Assembly (NCBI RefSeq): GCF_008086615.1 | Contig: NZ_RXYB01000020.1 | Span: 1 to 62,260, forward strand | Source of the DNA: Acetobacterium tundrae | Lineage (GTDB): Bacteria > Bacillota > Clostridia > Eubacteriales > Eubacteriaceae | Direction: 5' to 3' | Length of the DNA stretch: 62,260 bases | Part shown: piece by piece, positions 28,181 to 38,038 of the stretch | Layout of the letters: each line of letters opens with the position of its first letter | How positions within the stretch are numbered: the stretch's first letter is position 1 | Translations under genes and position numbers: made by a program | Notes under the pieces: generated by a model | What the model was told of the DNA's origin: nothing | Seen by the model: only the letters and a program-made list of their open reading frames with translations | The model's database searches: none

Positions 28181-28399
28181 TTATTCTTTTATCTCCGTCA
28201 CAGAAACCGCTTCATAGCCTGCTTCATTAACAACATTCATCAGGGTCTGATCATCAATAGGCTCCTTCATCTCCAGGGTTGCTGTCTTATTTTCCAGATC
28301 GACGATCGCTTCTATGCCACTTAATGCATTCAGTTCCTTTTCAACTCTGGCTTTGCAGTGTCCACATGACATGCCATTAATTACCATTACTTTTTTCAT
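28181..28399 (-). CDS. copZ: Possible internal start giving a free CopZ-like copper chaperone
   Basis: Within the 3' end of copA, AGAAGGAG lies about 11 bases upstream of an in-frame ATG at 28399. Starting there would give a 72-residue CopZ with GMSCGHC and a typical ferredoxin-like heavy-metal fold. The spacing is longer than ideal. It may be the old ribosome site of a copZ gene now fused to copA, and could still be used for a second product. This is inference from the site alone. Confidence 0.45.
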   Translation of the reverse strand: MKKVMVINGMSCGHCKARVEKELNALSGIEAIVDLENKTATLEMKEPIDDQTLMNVVNEAGYEAVSVTEIKE

Positions 28400-30778
28400 G
28401 ATTTTTTGTTCTCCTTCTATTTTTTTTGAATTATTTATATTTAAATCACTTTTATCTAAATCATGGGTTTGATTTGTTTCCAAATGACTGGGTTTGAAAA
28501 ACTTTAATCTCAGTGCATTGGTGACTACACTTACTGAACTCAATCCCATTGCTGCAGCTCCAATCATGGGGCTGAGTTTCCAGCCAAGTAAACCGTAAAA
28601 CACGCCTGCTGCAAGTGGTATTCCAATCATGTTATAGAAAAATGCCCAAAACAGGTTCTGCTTGATATTTCTCATAGTAGCTTTGCTGAGCTGAATGGCC
28701 GTTACCACATCCTGCAAATCACTTTTCATTAAAACGATATCTGCTGATTCAATGGCAATATCTGTTCCGGCGCCAATGGCAATCCCCACATCGGCTCTCG
28801 CCAGGGCCGGTGCATCATTGATACCATCTCCAACCATGGCAACCTTTTTACCGGTACTCTGAATGCTTCGGATCTCCCCTTCTTTGTCCTGGGGCAATAC
28901 TTCTGCTACAACCCGATCTATATGGAGCTGTCTTCTGATCGCCTCTGCCGTTCGTTTGTTATCCCCGGTAAGCATAACCACATCAATACCCATGAATCTT
29001 AACTGGTCAATGGCCGCCTGACTTGTTGGTTTCACCACATCGGCTACGGCAATCAACCCCAATAGGTTTTTATCATCCGCAAAATACAATGAGGTTTTCC
29101 CATCTTCCGCGAATGTATCGGAAACATCTTTCAGGATATCCGTATTGATTTGATTATCATTCATCATCCCAAGGTTCCCGGCAATATACTGCTGTCCATC
29201 GATCATGGCTGCAATTCCCCTTCCAGAAATAGAAGAGAACTCGCTCACATCTTTTAATATGATATTATTTTCATTCGCTTTTTCCACAATGGCAGTCGAC
29301 AAAGGGTGCTCGGAAGGTTTTTCCATGGATGCCGCAATTTCAAGAAGCTGCTGTTCGGTAGCACCATTTGCGGTGACGATATCCGTGACCTTTGGTTTCC
29401 CCTCAGTAATTGTTCCGGTTTTGTCAAGAACCACCGTATTGATGGTATGGGCTGTTTCCAAAGCTTCTGCCGATTTAATCAGAATACCGTTGGAAGCGCC
29501 TTTTCCGGTTCCCACCATGATGGCAACCGGCGTGGCCAGACCAAGGGCACAAGGACAAGCAATAACCAGTACTGCGATCCCGATAGATAGAGCAAATTCA
29601 AAGGATTGACCTAAAAGCAGCCATGTAATGATCGCGACAATTGCAATTGCAATCACCGTCGGAACAAAAATCCCGCTTATTTTATCCGCCAGTTTTGATA
29701 TCGGTGCTTTGGAGGAACTGGCTTCTTCAACCAGTTTGATAATCTGGGCCAGGGTTGTATCTTGACCAATCTTTTGTGCTTTGAACTTAAAAAATCCAGT
29801 TTTGTTAATGGTGGCAACAATGACCTTATCTCCCACCTTCTTTTCCACGGGAATACTTTCCCCCGTGATGGCCGACTGATCGACCGAGGAACGACCTTCA
29901 ACGATAACCCCGTCAACAGGAATGCTTTGCCCGGGGCGTACCAAAATCAGATCATCAATAACAACTTCTTCCACTGGAATTTCCAGTTCTTGTCCACCGC
30001 GAACAACGGTTGCTGTCTTGGGTGCTAAATCAATGAGTTTGTTAATCGCTTCTGATGTTTTTCCCTTGGATCGGGTTTCAAAATACTTACCAAGGGTGAT
30101 CAGTGAGAGGATCGCTCCCGCTGACTCAAAATAGATATCCATGAGATACTGGTCCGCTGTGGCTAAATCCCCGACTCCCAGGCTAATCCCGATTTTGTAA
30201 ATGGCAAATATCCCATAGACAATGGCTGCTGTCGAACCAATTGCAATCAGCGAATCCATATTGGGAGACCCTTTTGAAAGCGTTTTAAATCCCACCTGAA
30301 AGTATTTTCGATTGACATAAACAATCGGCAACAGCAGTAAAAACTGGGTGAATGCAAAGGTGATACCATTTTCAGGTCCATGGAATATTTCATCAATAAC
30401 TACCGGTACCGGTAGACCGATCCATTCATTGAGCATGTGGTGCATAGCAAGGTAGAGCAGCGGAATGAGAAATGCAAAAGACACGATGAGCCTCTTTTTC
30501 ATTTCTTTCGTTTCACTTTCCACCAGATTAACTGGCTTTTGGTTTTTCGCCTCAGCATCGCCCCGTGAAATAAATACGGAAGCATTATAGCCGGCATCAA
30601 CAACTGCTTTAATAATTTTATTGTTATCCGTGATATTACTGTCATATTCAACGGTCATGCTGTTGGTGAGGAGATTGACATTAACTAGTTCCACACCTTC
30701 TAATTTTTTTACATTTCTTTCCACACTGGCAGAGCACGCTGAACAGGTCATCCCCATTACATTAAATTTTTGTTTCAT
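28181..30778 (-). CDS. copA: Cu(+)-exporting P-type ATPase CopA with fused C-terminal CopZ-like domain
   Basis: An 865-residue inner-membrane pump that expels Cu(I). There is one N-terminal heavy-metal domain (GMTCSAC), eight helices, the TGES loop ([11 protein letters not shown]), the CPC transport site ([13 protein letters not shown]), phosphorylation motif DKTGTI, ATP-binding SEHPLS and GDGINDAPA. After the last helix a linker rich in N, D and K leads to a second complete heavy-metal domain ([17 protein letters not shown]) that is in frame with the pump. The frame extends to 30847, but ATG 30778 has AGGAGTG and follows the promoter. The extra domain looks like a copZ gene fused by loss of the stop codon. 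Confidence 0.95.
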   Translation of the reverse strand: MKQKFNVMGMTCSACSASVERNVKKLEGVELVNVNLLTNSMTVEYDSNITDNNKIIKAVVDAGYNASVFISRGDAEAKNQKPVNLVESETKEMKKRLIVSFAFLIPLLYLAMHHMLNEWIGLPVPVVIDEIFHGPENGITFAFTQFLLLLPIVYVNRKYFQVGFKTLSKGSPNMDSLIAIGSTAAIVYGIFAIYKIGISLGVGDLATADQYLMDIYFESAGAILSLITLGKYFETRSKGKTSEAINKLIDLAPKTATVVRGGQELEIPVEEVVIDDLILVRPGQSIPVDGVIVEGRSSVDQSAITGESIPVEKKVGDKVIVATINKTGFFKFKAQKIGQDTTLAQIIKLVEEASSSKAPISKLADKISGIFVPTVIAIAIVAIITWLLLGQSFEFALSIGIAVLVIACPCALGLATPVAIMVGTGKGASNGILIKSAEALETAHTINTVVLDKTGTITEGKPKVTDIVTANGATEQQLLEIAASMEKPSEHPLSTAIVEKANENNIILKDVSEFSSISGRGIAAMIDGQQYIAGNLGMMNDNQINTDILKDVSDTFAEDGKTSLYFADDKNLLGLIAVADVVKPTSQAAIDQLRFMGIDVVMLTGDNKRTAEAIRRQLHIDRVVAEVLPQDKEGEIRSIQSTGKKVAMVGDGINDAPALARADVGIAIGAGTDIAIESADIVLMKSDLQDVVTAIQLSKATMRNIKQNLFWAFFYNMIGIPLAAGVFYGLLGWKLSPMIGAAAMGLSSVSVVTNALRLKFFKPSHLETNQTHDLDKSDLNINNSKKIEGEQKIMKKVMVINGMSCGHCKARVEKELNALSGIEAIVDLENKTATLEMKEPIDDQTLMNVVNEAGYEAVSVTEIKE

Positions 30779-30791
30779 AAGACCACTCCTA

Positions 30792-30813
30792 ACCACACCC
30801 CTGGTGGGGTATA
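30792..30813 (-). promoter_or_regulatory. CsoR operator
   Basis: On the minus strand ATACCCCACCAGGGGTGTGG, a GC-rich inverted repeat of the type known for CsoR boxes (ACCCC and GGGGT around a four-base centre). It overlaps the expected transcription start. Confidence 0.75.
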
Positions 30814-30818
30814 AAGAA

Positions 30819-30847
30819 AGAATACACCTGCTGTTATGATTTGTCAA
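30819..30847 (-). promoter_or_regulatory. Promoter of the copA-copZ-csoR operon
   Basis: On the minus strand TTGACA, 17 bases, then TATTCT, with the CsoR box directly downstream. Confidence 0.75.
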
Positions 30848-30908
30848 TATTTATTTAATTCCATTTAAATCATATTCTTGGAGATTTTAAATAAATTTTA
30901 TACGGTGT

Positions 30909-32927
30909 TTATTGCGTTGGCTTTGTCTGCCAGATCGCCACCCGGTCACCCGGTGCGACATACATTTTATCGCCTTCCTTAATCCCATAGACATCATAAA
31001 ATTCATCGATTGAACTGAGCACCGCATTGACACGCACCTGAGCCGGTGAATGCACATCGGTCAGCAAATAATTCTTTTCCAGATCCGGGGTCGAGAGTTG
31101 TGCCCAGATCGTGGCCCAGTTTGTATAAACATCTTTCAGGGTTATACCCTGTTTTTCGGCCACCGCCGTGACCGTGGTCAAGGCCCCCAGATCAGCAATG
31201 TTTTCTGACAGAGTCAGGGTGCCATTAACCGAATCGCCCGTAGAAATGGTATAGTTCCCATAATAAGCGATGATCTTCTGTGACAATGCATCGTAGTTTT
31301 GATATTCCGCAGCCGTCCACCAGACATTATAATTGCCTTTCTCATCATATAACGATCCGTTTTTATCAAAAGCATGACTGATTTCATGCGCAATAACGGT
31401 GCCGATCCCACCAAGGTTTTTGCCGCTACTTTGATTTTCATCAAAAAATGGGGTCTGTAAGATGGCTGCCGGAAAGACGATTTCATTATTGCTGGGATTA
31501 TAATAAGCATTGACCGTCTGGGGTGTCATATACCATTGTTCCCGGTTAACACCTTTTTTATATTCATCATAGTCAAATTGTCTGGCGGCCTGCTGAAGTC
31601 CAATCGCATTTGCCAGATAACTGCCGCCTTCTGCCAGCGATGTCACCTGGAGATAATCGTCGATGGTACTCCACTGGTCCGGATAACCAATTTTTAAATC
31701 CATGGTGTCCAGCTTCAGGATAGCTTTCTGTTTTGTCTCTAGGCTCATCCAATCCTGATCGTTGATGATTTCTTTGTATTCGTCAATGATTGTTGCAACC
31801 ATAGTTTTAACATCCTGCTTGGCTTTTTCGTCAAAGTATTTTTCCACATAGAGCTTTCCGAATTCCCATTCCAGAAACGTTTCCACATCATCAGAGGCCA
31901 GCCGCTGATCGGTTTTTTTCTCAGTCGAGCCAGACAGTTTCATTGCCATATCGAGTTTCAGATCGCGATATGCCGCCGGTGCATACTCAGCCAGATCATT
32001 TAAGACAACAAATTTTGTATATTCTTTCAAAACCGGCATATTTTCTTCTGTAAACATCGCATTGATCTGCTTTGCCGCATCCACTTCCTTTACAATATAG
32101 TGGTCATCGCTGGAAAGGCCCTGAGACTCCAAATATTTGTTCATGTCGATGTTTGAGTAAAGAGCCAGCAGATCATCATAGCTATAGGTATTATAATAGC
32201 TGCTCGGGTCATATAATTGCTCCGGTGCCAATTCCTGGGATGCCACTGTGCTGGCAAAGGCATAAATAGCTTTTGCATTTGTCTCGGCGGTCCCGCTTTC
32301 CTCACCACTGAGAACCAGCATATTCTGGATGTATTTCTGATAGGCATCACAATAGTCCTGCATTGAATTGTTTTCCATGTATTCTTTGCCAATTAAATCA
32401 TTCATGGAATCCAAGCTAATCATCATCTTGTCTGAATTCATATCATCCTGATTATAACTGTAACCAAGCAGGCTGGACTCGCCGATTCCCGATAATGCGA
32501 TCAGTCCATCCAGATACTCATCCAGATTCTGGGCGGACTCAATCTGCTCAAGATACGGTGTCACGGCAGACAGACCCTGAGCGTTGCGGTTGTCCATATC
32601 GATGGCACTGGCGTATAAATCGCTTATTTTCTGCTCACTGCTGCCCTTGGGATAAGTTTCCCCGCTATTTGACAAGTCGGTGATAATCTCCTGGAGTTGA
32701 CCTGATGTTTTTTCGTCCAATTCATAGAAGTAAGTCCATTCGCCTTCAGTTGGCGGAATGGTCTTTTGCTGTAGCAAATCATAATTAATGGCGCCATAAT
32801 AATCCTCCGACACACTTGGTTTAACCATTTTTCCGTCCGTTGAATTCGTACAGCCGGTTAAACTGCCAATTGTCAATAATAAAACCATGACCAGGACGAT
32901 CTTTTGAATCCCCTTGTTGTTTTTCAT
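30909..32927 (-). CDS. M13-family zinc metallopeptidase lipoprotein (PepO-like)
   Basis: A 672-residue neprilysin-type endopeptidase. The lipoprotein signal ends in LTGC (Cys26), so the enzyme is anchored outside the membrane, unlike cytosolic PepO of lactococci. Zinc ligands are in HEISH (514-518), with the third Glu575 in ENIADLG, and the substrate-binding NAYYNPSNNEIVFPA lies at 473-487. It probably trims peptides at the cell surface. It stands alone. Upstream lie two small envelope genes on the same strand. Confidence 0.9.
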   Translation of the reverse strand: MKNNKGIQKIVLVMVLLLTIGSLTGCTNSTDGKMVKPSVSEDYYGAINYDLLQQKTIPPTEGEWTYFYELDEKTSGQLQEIITDLSNSGETYPKGSSEQKISDLYASAIDMDNRNAQGLSAVTPYLEQIESAQNLDEYLDGLIALSGIGESSLLGYSYNQDDMNSDKMMISLDSMNDLIGKEYMENNSMQDYCDAYQKYIQNMLVLSGEESGTAETNAKAIYAFASTVASQELAPEQLYDPSSYYNTYSYDDLLALYSNIDMNKYLESQGLSSDDHYIVKEVDAAKQINAMFTEENMPVLKEYTKFVVLNDLAEYAPAAYRDLKLDMAMKLSGSTEKKTDQRLASDDVETFLEWEFGKLYVEKYFDEKAKQDVKTMVATIIDEYKEIINDQDWMSLETKQKAILKLDTMDLKIGYPDQWSTIDDYLQVTSLAEGGSYLANAIGLQQAARQFDYDEYKKGVNREQWYMTPQTVNAYYNPSNNEIVFPAAILQTPFFDENQSSGKNLGGIGTVIAHEISHAFDKNGSLYDEKGNYNVWWTAAEYQNYDALSQKIIAYYGNYTISTGDSVNGTLTLSENIADLGALTTVTAVAEKQGITLKDVYTNWATIWAQLSTPDLEKNYLLTDVHSPAQVRVNAVLSSIDEFYDVYGIKEGDKMYVAPGDRVAIWQTKPTQ

Positions 32928-33077
32928 TTCATCTCCTTTGTTATCTTTGGTTACACCTAATAAATTTGTGTCTGAATAATTTTAGTACAGGATGGGGCAA
33001 AACGTTTTCAAACAAAAACGTTCGCAGCATGATTTCCATACTGTTGGTTCACAACATACCGACATCATAAAAATTTC

Positions 33078-33566
33078 TCAATTTGATTGGACAACTCGAT
33101 ATCTTTTTACGATCTGATAGAGCATTAGTCCATAGAATGCCAGAATAAAACTGGAATTTCCCGGGCCAGTGTATATGCTTAAACTGAAAATTTGATTAAC
33201 AATTGGCAGATTAATATTAAAATAAATGGGATAGCTAAGCAGAATTATCAGGGCGTAAATAGCACCTATCATATATCCCCCTACGATCGCTTTAGACTTA
33301 TATTTTTTAAAACCAAATCCCAAAATAAATACACTGCTGCCAATAAACAGGTTAAATACAATGGGGAGAATAAATACCGATAAAGTCTGATAGAACATGC
33401 TGGCATTGGGTCCAAATGATAATTCATCCCGGGCTAAAAATTTTGTGTAGTTTAAAATCCATGGGAAGATGGTCAGATATAAAAATGGTGTTGCCCAAAT
33501 TAAAAGCGTATAACCAAACTGCATCAATTTCATTTTACTGTTACTCTGATCTTTATTTACATCCAT
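33078..33566 (-). CDS. Hypothetical membrane protein
   Basis: A 162-residue protein with four hydrophobic helices (LLIWATPFLYLTIF; LSVFILPIVFNLFIG; VGGYMIGAIYALIILLSYPIYF; SFILAFYGLMLYQIV) and a hydrophilic N-terminus. The family is not recognised. It begins 11 bases after the stop of the exported protein at 33578, so the two are probably cotranscribed. Confidence 0.55.
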   Translation of the reverse strand: MDVNKDQSNSKMKLMQFGYTLLIWATPFLYLTIFPWILNYTKFLARDELSFGPNASMFYQTLSVFILPIVFNLFIGSSVFILGFGFKKYKSKAIVGGYMIGAIYALIILLSYPIYFNINLPIVNQIFSLSIYTGPGNSSFILAFYGLMLYQIVKRYRVVQSN

Positions 33567-33577
33567 TGTCGCACTCC

Positions 33578-34321
33578 TTAATAGCTATTGCTATAATCTA
33601 ATTCCATCACCAATGACTGGGATTCACCATTTTCATTGGTCAAATTTCCCGAGAAAATGGTTTTAGCATGAACAAAATCTTTCACCCGAAGAAACCAGGG
33701 ACTGGGCGCGATTCTTTCTGTTTCATAGGCATTGGCGTCAGTTTCCAGATTCCATAGCTTCAGCTCATTGACAGCGCCATTTTCCACGCCAATGCCGTTC
33801 ATAATACGGTAACCTAATTGTACATCAGTCAACTGGACCGTTGGATCAGTTATTTTCCAATTCACATAAACGCCGTCAATCCGAATGACTTTATAAATCC
33901 CTGAGTCCCCCATTGAGAACCCTATTCCCAGCACCACAGAAATCCCATTGTTTTCATCTGTCATGGGACTGCTGATTAGTGTCCCATGAGCACTTTGAAC
34001 AATATTATCAGGAATGCTCACCACGAATTCCTGATAATAATCCTTTGCATCAGTAGCATTATTGAAATAAACAAGTTGGGAATCACCGCTTTGCGTCACC
34101 AATTGTTTGTCATCTTCTGAATTGATTTCAATGGTTTCACCGGTCGCTGCATTGACGATGGTACCCTTCCACGCAATGAGCTTCAGTATACCCGGGTCTT
34201 CTTGCCCCTGAAAGTCAAGATTTGTCTTATTTTTTTCCATTGTTGTGATTCCCGTTGGCAACAACCCCAAAATCAGAATTACGAGTAAAGCCAGAGATGT
34301 CTTTATTTTTCTGAATTTCAA
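33578..34321 (-). CDS. Hypothetical exported protein
   Basis: A 247-residue protein with one N-terminal hydrophobic segment (SLALLVILILGLLPTG) and a beta-rich outside part (LKLIAWKGTIVNAATGETI, GVYVNWKITDPTVQLTDVQL). The frame reaches TTG 34357, but TTG 34321 has AAGGGAAG eight bases upstream and puts the signal segment at the N-terminus. The family is not recognised. It shares an operon with the downstream membrane protein. Confidence 0.5.
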   Translation of the reverse strand: MKFRKIKTSLALLVILILGLLPTGITTMEKNKTNLDFQGQEDPGILKLIAWKGTIVNAATGETIEINSEDDKQLVTQSGDSQLVYFNNATDAKDYYQEFVVSIPDNIVQSAHGTLISSPMTDENNGISVVLGIGFSMGDSGIYKVIRIDGVYVNWKITDPTVQLTDVQLGYRIMNGIGVENGAVNELKLWNLETDANAYETERIAPSPWFLRVKDFVHAKTIFSGNLTNENGESQSLVMELDYSNSY

Positions 34322-34457
34322 TAATTTATCTTCCCTTCGTTCTGAATTTTTAACCAATTCATTTTGTTAAAACATATATATTCCTCGAGTCTCCCTCTTG
34401 TTTATCTTTTTTCCTCTTATCATCCATTGTAAACCATCTCATCGCTTTGTTCAAGCA

Positions 34458-34592
34458 TTATTCAAACTTGGATATTGTATCTTTCAGATCGTCTGATTCA
34501 CAGTAAACTGCACCATTCACTAGATGAAATAACAAAATATCATAACGTTTACCATTCATTTCTGCCTTTTTATTAAAATGATTGTAAGTCAC
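34458..34592 (-). CDS. Possible small ORF (44 residues)
   Basis: GTG 34592 or ATG 34559 opens a short frame including MNGKRYDILLFHLVNGAVYC and ESDDLKDTISKF. No ribosome site precedes it. It could be a fragment of a larger gene. Listed because it fills most of an otherwise empty 300-base gap. Confidence 0.2.
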   Translation of the reverse strand: MTYNHFNKKAEMNGKRYDILLFHLVNGAVYCESDDLKDTISKFE

Positions 34593-34652
34593 TTTATTTT
34601 TGTACTATAATAAAGGAATTCACTGATCCTATTAACAGAAAGGACTACTCAA

Positions 34653-35048
34653 TTGCAAAAACTCATTTATAATAATATTTTAGAAACCATCGGCCATACC
34701 TCAATGGTTCGGATTAATCATCTAAATCCTAATCCGGATGTGAAAATTGTCGAGGCTCAACCAGTGCTTGGGCATTACATCCAGGGCCTTAAAAACATGG
34801 AGGAAGCTATTGTTCCAGCCCTGTATCAACCAGATGAAATTGATGAACATATCATGGTTGAATCGGAAATCGCCTTTGATTTTGCCCGTCAAATTGTCAA
34901 AAAAGAAGGAATCTTTGTGGGCATGAGCAGTGGAGCAGCCATGTATGCTGCTGCCGAGGTGGCCAAAAAAATTGATGCCGGGGTGATTGTGGTGATCTTC
35001 CCGGACCGCGGCGAAAAATATCTTAGCACCGATTTATTCAAGCTGTAA
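34653..35048 (+). pseudogene. Cysteine synthase (CysK/CysM type) with a large in-frame internal deletion
   Basis: 131 residues where the family has about 300. The N-terminal strand (YNNILETIGHTSMVRINHL) is joined at NPNPDVKI to the late part (QPVLGHYIQGLKNMEEAIVP ... GIFVGMSSGAAMYAAAEVA). The middle, with the PLP lysine in the usual PGGSVKDR motif and the substrate loop, is gone, so it cannot work as a PLP enzyme. It keeps a TTG start with AGAAAGGA and a terminator. The deletion may have used two NP(N/D)VKI-coding stretches that full-length family members tend to carry. Confidence 0.8.
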
Positions 35049-35148
35049 ACCGTCACCAGCACCTCAGGCCAGTTGCCCAAATAACTTCAAAAAACCTACA
35101 ACTATCAAATATATCCAAGCCATGTTTTCACCTTTGGAAAATAAAATT

Positions 35149-35190
35149 AAGCCTGAAAGATATCATCTTGATATCTCCCAGGCTTTTATC
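35149..35190 (+). terminator. Terminator after the cysteine synthase remnant
   Basis: GCCTG..AGATATC and GATATCT..CAGGC form an interrupted stem followed by TTTTATCTTT. Confidence 0.75.
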
Positions 35191-35399
35191 TTTCAGTGAC
35201 ACAGCTATAAACTGTGAGTTCTCTCTTGGTCTCTGGCCAGTAATACTGCAGAGCCATAGAGAAATTTAATCGTTTCTATAATACATTAACTATAATAATG
35301 TCTTTTAAGCAATTACTATTTTACATTTTCCTGCTATACTTGATATCAGTTTATCATGATCAGCCAATAAATATTTATCAATCTAAGGAGGCCCAACCG
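35191..35399. other. Leader of the Fe-S protein gene
   Basis: No gene beyond an in-frame upstream extension of the Fe-S gene that lacks a ribosome site. I see no riboswitch that I can name. Confidence 0.3.
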
Positions 35400-36230
35400 A
35401 TGAATAAAAAAGAGTTGTTGATGTATGCCACAAGCTTTCTGGAAAGCCTTCCAGACAATACCATCTCAGCCGAGCTTGCCATGTCAAAAAATGTTGTGGG
35501 ATTAAAAATTTATGATGCTCCGATTCTGGCAATTGGAAATTCACAGGATCCCTACTTCAGATTGTTCAAAGATGAAACAATCATCGGAAATCATTTTATT
35601 TTACCAGAAGAATGGTTGCCGGAAGCCCAAACGGTTATTTCCTTCTTCCTACCCTATACAAGTGACGTCCGGGCCGGCAACAAAACGGAGCCTTTTTGGC
35701 CCGCAGAAGAGTGGCTTCATGCCCGGGTTGAAGGACAAACCGTCGTGAAAAAAATGGGTCAGCATTTACAGTCAGAACTGGCGAAAGCCGGTTATCAAAG
35801 TGTCATTCCAACGCTGGATCCGCGGTTCCAAATCCGCAGAAGCACAGATCCGATTGAGCAACCATTTGCCAGCAACTGGTCGGAACGGCACGTGGCCTTT
35901 GTCTGCGGTCTGGGCACTTTTGGCCTGTCCAAGGGGCTGATCACCGCCAGGGGAATGGCCGGCAGACTTGGGAGTCTGGTCACAAACCTGCCGCTGACGG
36001 CGGATGAACGGCCGTATTCTGAAATATATGAATACTGCACCCAATGCGGAGCCTGCGTAAAACAGTGCCCGGTGGCGGCTATCTCAATTGAAGCCGGCAA
36101 AAATCATCTGCGCTGTTCCGACTTTCTCGACGAAACCGCTGAAAAGTTCAAGCCACGCTATGGCTGTGGCAAATGCCAGGTTAACGTCCCCTGCGAGAAC
36201 CGCATTCCCCTGTCGCCGGTTTCGAAATAG
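35400..36230 (+). CDS. QueG-like [4Fe-4S] protein
   Basis: A 276-residue protein related to the Fe-S part of epoxyqueuosine reductase and to acetogen double-cluster proteins. CTQCGACVKQCP binds one cluster, and a CSDF and CGKCQVNVPC segment supplies the ligands of a second. The N-terminal 190 residues contain FVCGLGTFGLSKGLITARGM, typical of this group, but lack the HEAT-repeat tail of true QueG, so the substrate is uncertain. AAGGAGG lies seven bases before ATG 35400. Monocistronic. Confidence 0.75.
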   Translation: MNKKELLMYATSFLESLPDNTISAELAMSKNVVGLKIYDAPILAIGNSQDPYFRLFKDETIIGNHFILPEEWLPEAQTVISFFLPYTSDVRAGNKTEPFWPAEEWLHARVEGQTVVKKMGQHLQSELAKAGYQSVIPTLDPRFQIRRSTDPIEQPFASNWSERHVAFVCGLGTFGLSKGLITARGMAGRLGSLVTNLPLTADERPYSEIYEYCTQCGACVKQCPVAAISIEAGKNHLRCSDFLDETAEKFKPRYGCGKCQVNVPCENRIPLSPVSK

Positions 36231-36283
36231 GGCTTTTAACGATTGATGCCAGGCCCTGCGGCTGGTCAAACAAAATCGTTTTT

Positions 36284-37741
36284 TTATAACATTTCATTGG
36301 CATCATTGACCGCCGTTGCAGGATTTGCTATTTTTTCAAATTCTGGGACGTGCGCTTTCACCGTCACAGTGGACCGTTTATGAAGGCCGTTGCTATAATA
36401 ATAAGCAACCAGGACGCCTAACCACAGCGGTCCGACAATAACGGCCACGCGCGTATCGGGACTCATGAACATGATGATGACCAGAATGACTAAAAAAACA
36501 ATACTGATGTAATTGGAATAAGGGTATCCTTTCATCGGAAATTTTATTTTCTTGACCTGTTCAGGCGTCAGGGTTTTACGATATTTCATTTGGGCGAGCA
36601 AAATCATAAACCACGAAAAAACGCCCGCAAAGGTTGCCACACTAGTGACATAGGCAAACACTTTAGCCGGGACAACGTAATTAAGCAAAACACCAATCAG
36701 CATGAAACCAGCCGAAATGAGGATGGCGGTGCTGGGAACTTGAGCCTTGCTGAGTTTACCAAACATTTTTGGTGCCGAACCCTGCAGCGAAAGGTTATAG
36801 AGCATCCGTCCGGTCGTGAAAATACCGCTGTTGCAGGAAGATAATGCGGCCGTCAAGACGACGAAATTGACAATACCGGCGGCCGCACCGATGCCAAATT
36901 TAACAAAGGTCGTCACAAAGGGACTGCCGCTGGTTCCGATTGTCGCCCAGGGGTAAAGGGCCAGGATGACAAACATTGAACCGACATAGAAAATCAGAAT
37001 CCGGATTAAAACCTTGTTGATCGCAGAAGGGATTACTTTATCCGGGTTTTTAGCTTCGCCAGCGGTCACGCCGATCAGCTCAATGCCCACAAAAGCAAAT
37101 GCCACCATGACCATCGCCAGGGCCGGCCCTTTCAGGCCATTGGGAAAGAAACCGCCATTATTCCATAAGTTCGAAATTCCAATGGGAACGCCGCCGTTAC
37201 CAAAGCCCGTGGTAATCATCACGATCCCCAGGATAATCATCACAACAATGGTCGTCACTTTGATCAGGGCAAACCAGAATTCAAACTCGCCAAAAGCTTT
37301 GACGGCGATTAAGTTCACCAAAGTCAATAAAACAACCGCAGCCAGTGCGGAAGCCCATTGTGGCACACTGGGAAACCAGAAATTAACATAAATACCCACG
37401 GCCGTAACCTCTGCCATACACGTTACAATCCACATAAACCAATAAGTCCAGCCGGTTAAGTAACCAGCCAGCGGACCGATAAACTCACTGGCATAGGCAC
37501 TGAATGATCCGGCCACTGGATTTTCAACCGCCATTTCGCCCAGCGCGCGCATAATAAAAAACAAAATAACGCCGGCAATGGCATAACAAAATAAAATCGA
37601 TGGTCCCGCCGTCTTTATCGCCATGGCTGACCCTAAAAATAGACCAACCCCAATTGCGCCACCGATTGCCATCATCTGAATATGTCTTTCTTCTAGACCA
37701 CGATGAAGATCTTCACTCGAGACATTTTCTATTTCACTCAT
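36284..37741 (-). CDS. Amino acid permease (APC superfamily, AAT family)
   Basis: A 485-residue permease with 12 predicted helices. Helix 1 carries the GGAIGVGLFLGS motif, and EFEFWFALIKVTTIVVMIILG is the conserved helix 5 region of the GabP/ProY/LysP/AroP group. The substrate cannot be fixed from sequence; gamma-aminobutyrate, proline or aromatic amino acids are possible. The hydrophilic C-terminus ends in NDANEML. It stands alone between the Fe-S gene (convergent) and an intergenic repeat. Confidence 0.85.
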   Translation of the reverse strand: MSEIENVSSEDLHRGLEERHIQMMAIGGAIGVGLFLGSAMAIKTAGPSILFCYAIAGVILFFIMRALGEMAVENPVAGSFSAYASEFIGPLAGYLTGWTYWFMWIVTCMAEVTAVGIYVNFWFPSVPQWASALAAVVLLTLVNLIAVKAFGEFEFWFALIKVTTIVVMIILGIVMITTGFGNGGVPIGISNLWNNGGFFPNGLKGPALAMVMVAFAFVGIELIGVTAGEAKNPDKVIPSAINKVLIRILIFYVGSMFVILALYPWATIGTSGSPFVTTFVKFGIGAAAGIVNFVVLTAALSSCNSGIFTTGRMLYNLSLQGSAPKMFGKLSKAQVPSTAILISAGFMLIGVLLNYVVPAKVFAYVTSVATFAGVFSWFMILLAQMKYRKTLTPEQVKKIKFPMKGYPYSNYISIVFLVILVIIMFMSPDTRVAVIVGPLWLGVLVAYYYSNGLHKRSTVTVKAHVPEFEKIANPATAVNDANEML

Positions 37742-37871
37742 TTATAAATTCCCCCATTCAAATTTTTCCTTTGAGTATTTTATCATGTCTCTCCCGAAAT
37801 GCCAATTGGATTCACTCTTTTACCGGTTTATTATTTATTTAAACGCGTTTCAATGGTTGTAATCGTCTCTT

Positions 37872-37913
37872 AAGTTAAGTGAACCTGGCACCGTCGGTTA
37901 AGTGTACCTCGGA
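37872..37913. repeat. Dispersed repeat: AGTTAAGT..CCTGGCACCGTC with a second half-copy
   Basis: AGTTAAGTGAACCTGGCACC then GTCGGTTAAGTGTACC. The same word appears in many other gaps (about 3013-3040, 43948-43970, 45968-45990, 46471-46500, 47096-47126 and others), nearly always in this orientation. Confidence 0.7.
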
Positions 37914-38038
37914 AACTGCGGTAACGATCTTCTCCGATTTTGAAATCAAACGCTTTTTTGCCATCAGATAAAAAATTGAGTTCTTCCAAACGATTTTCGC
38001 TTCCCGTTTCAAAACGAAACAGTTGCTGCCTGGCAATG

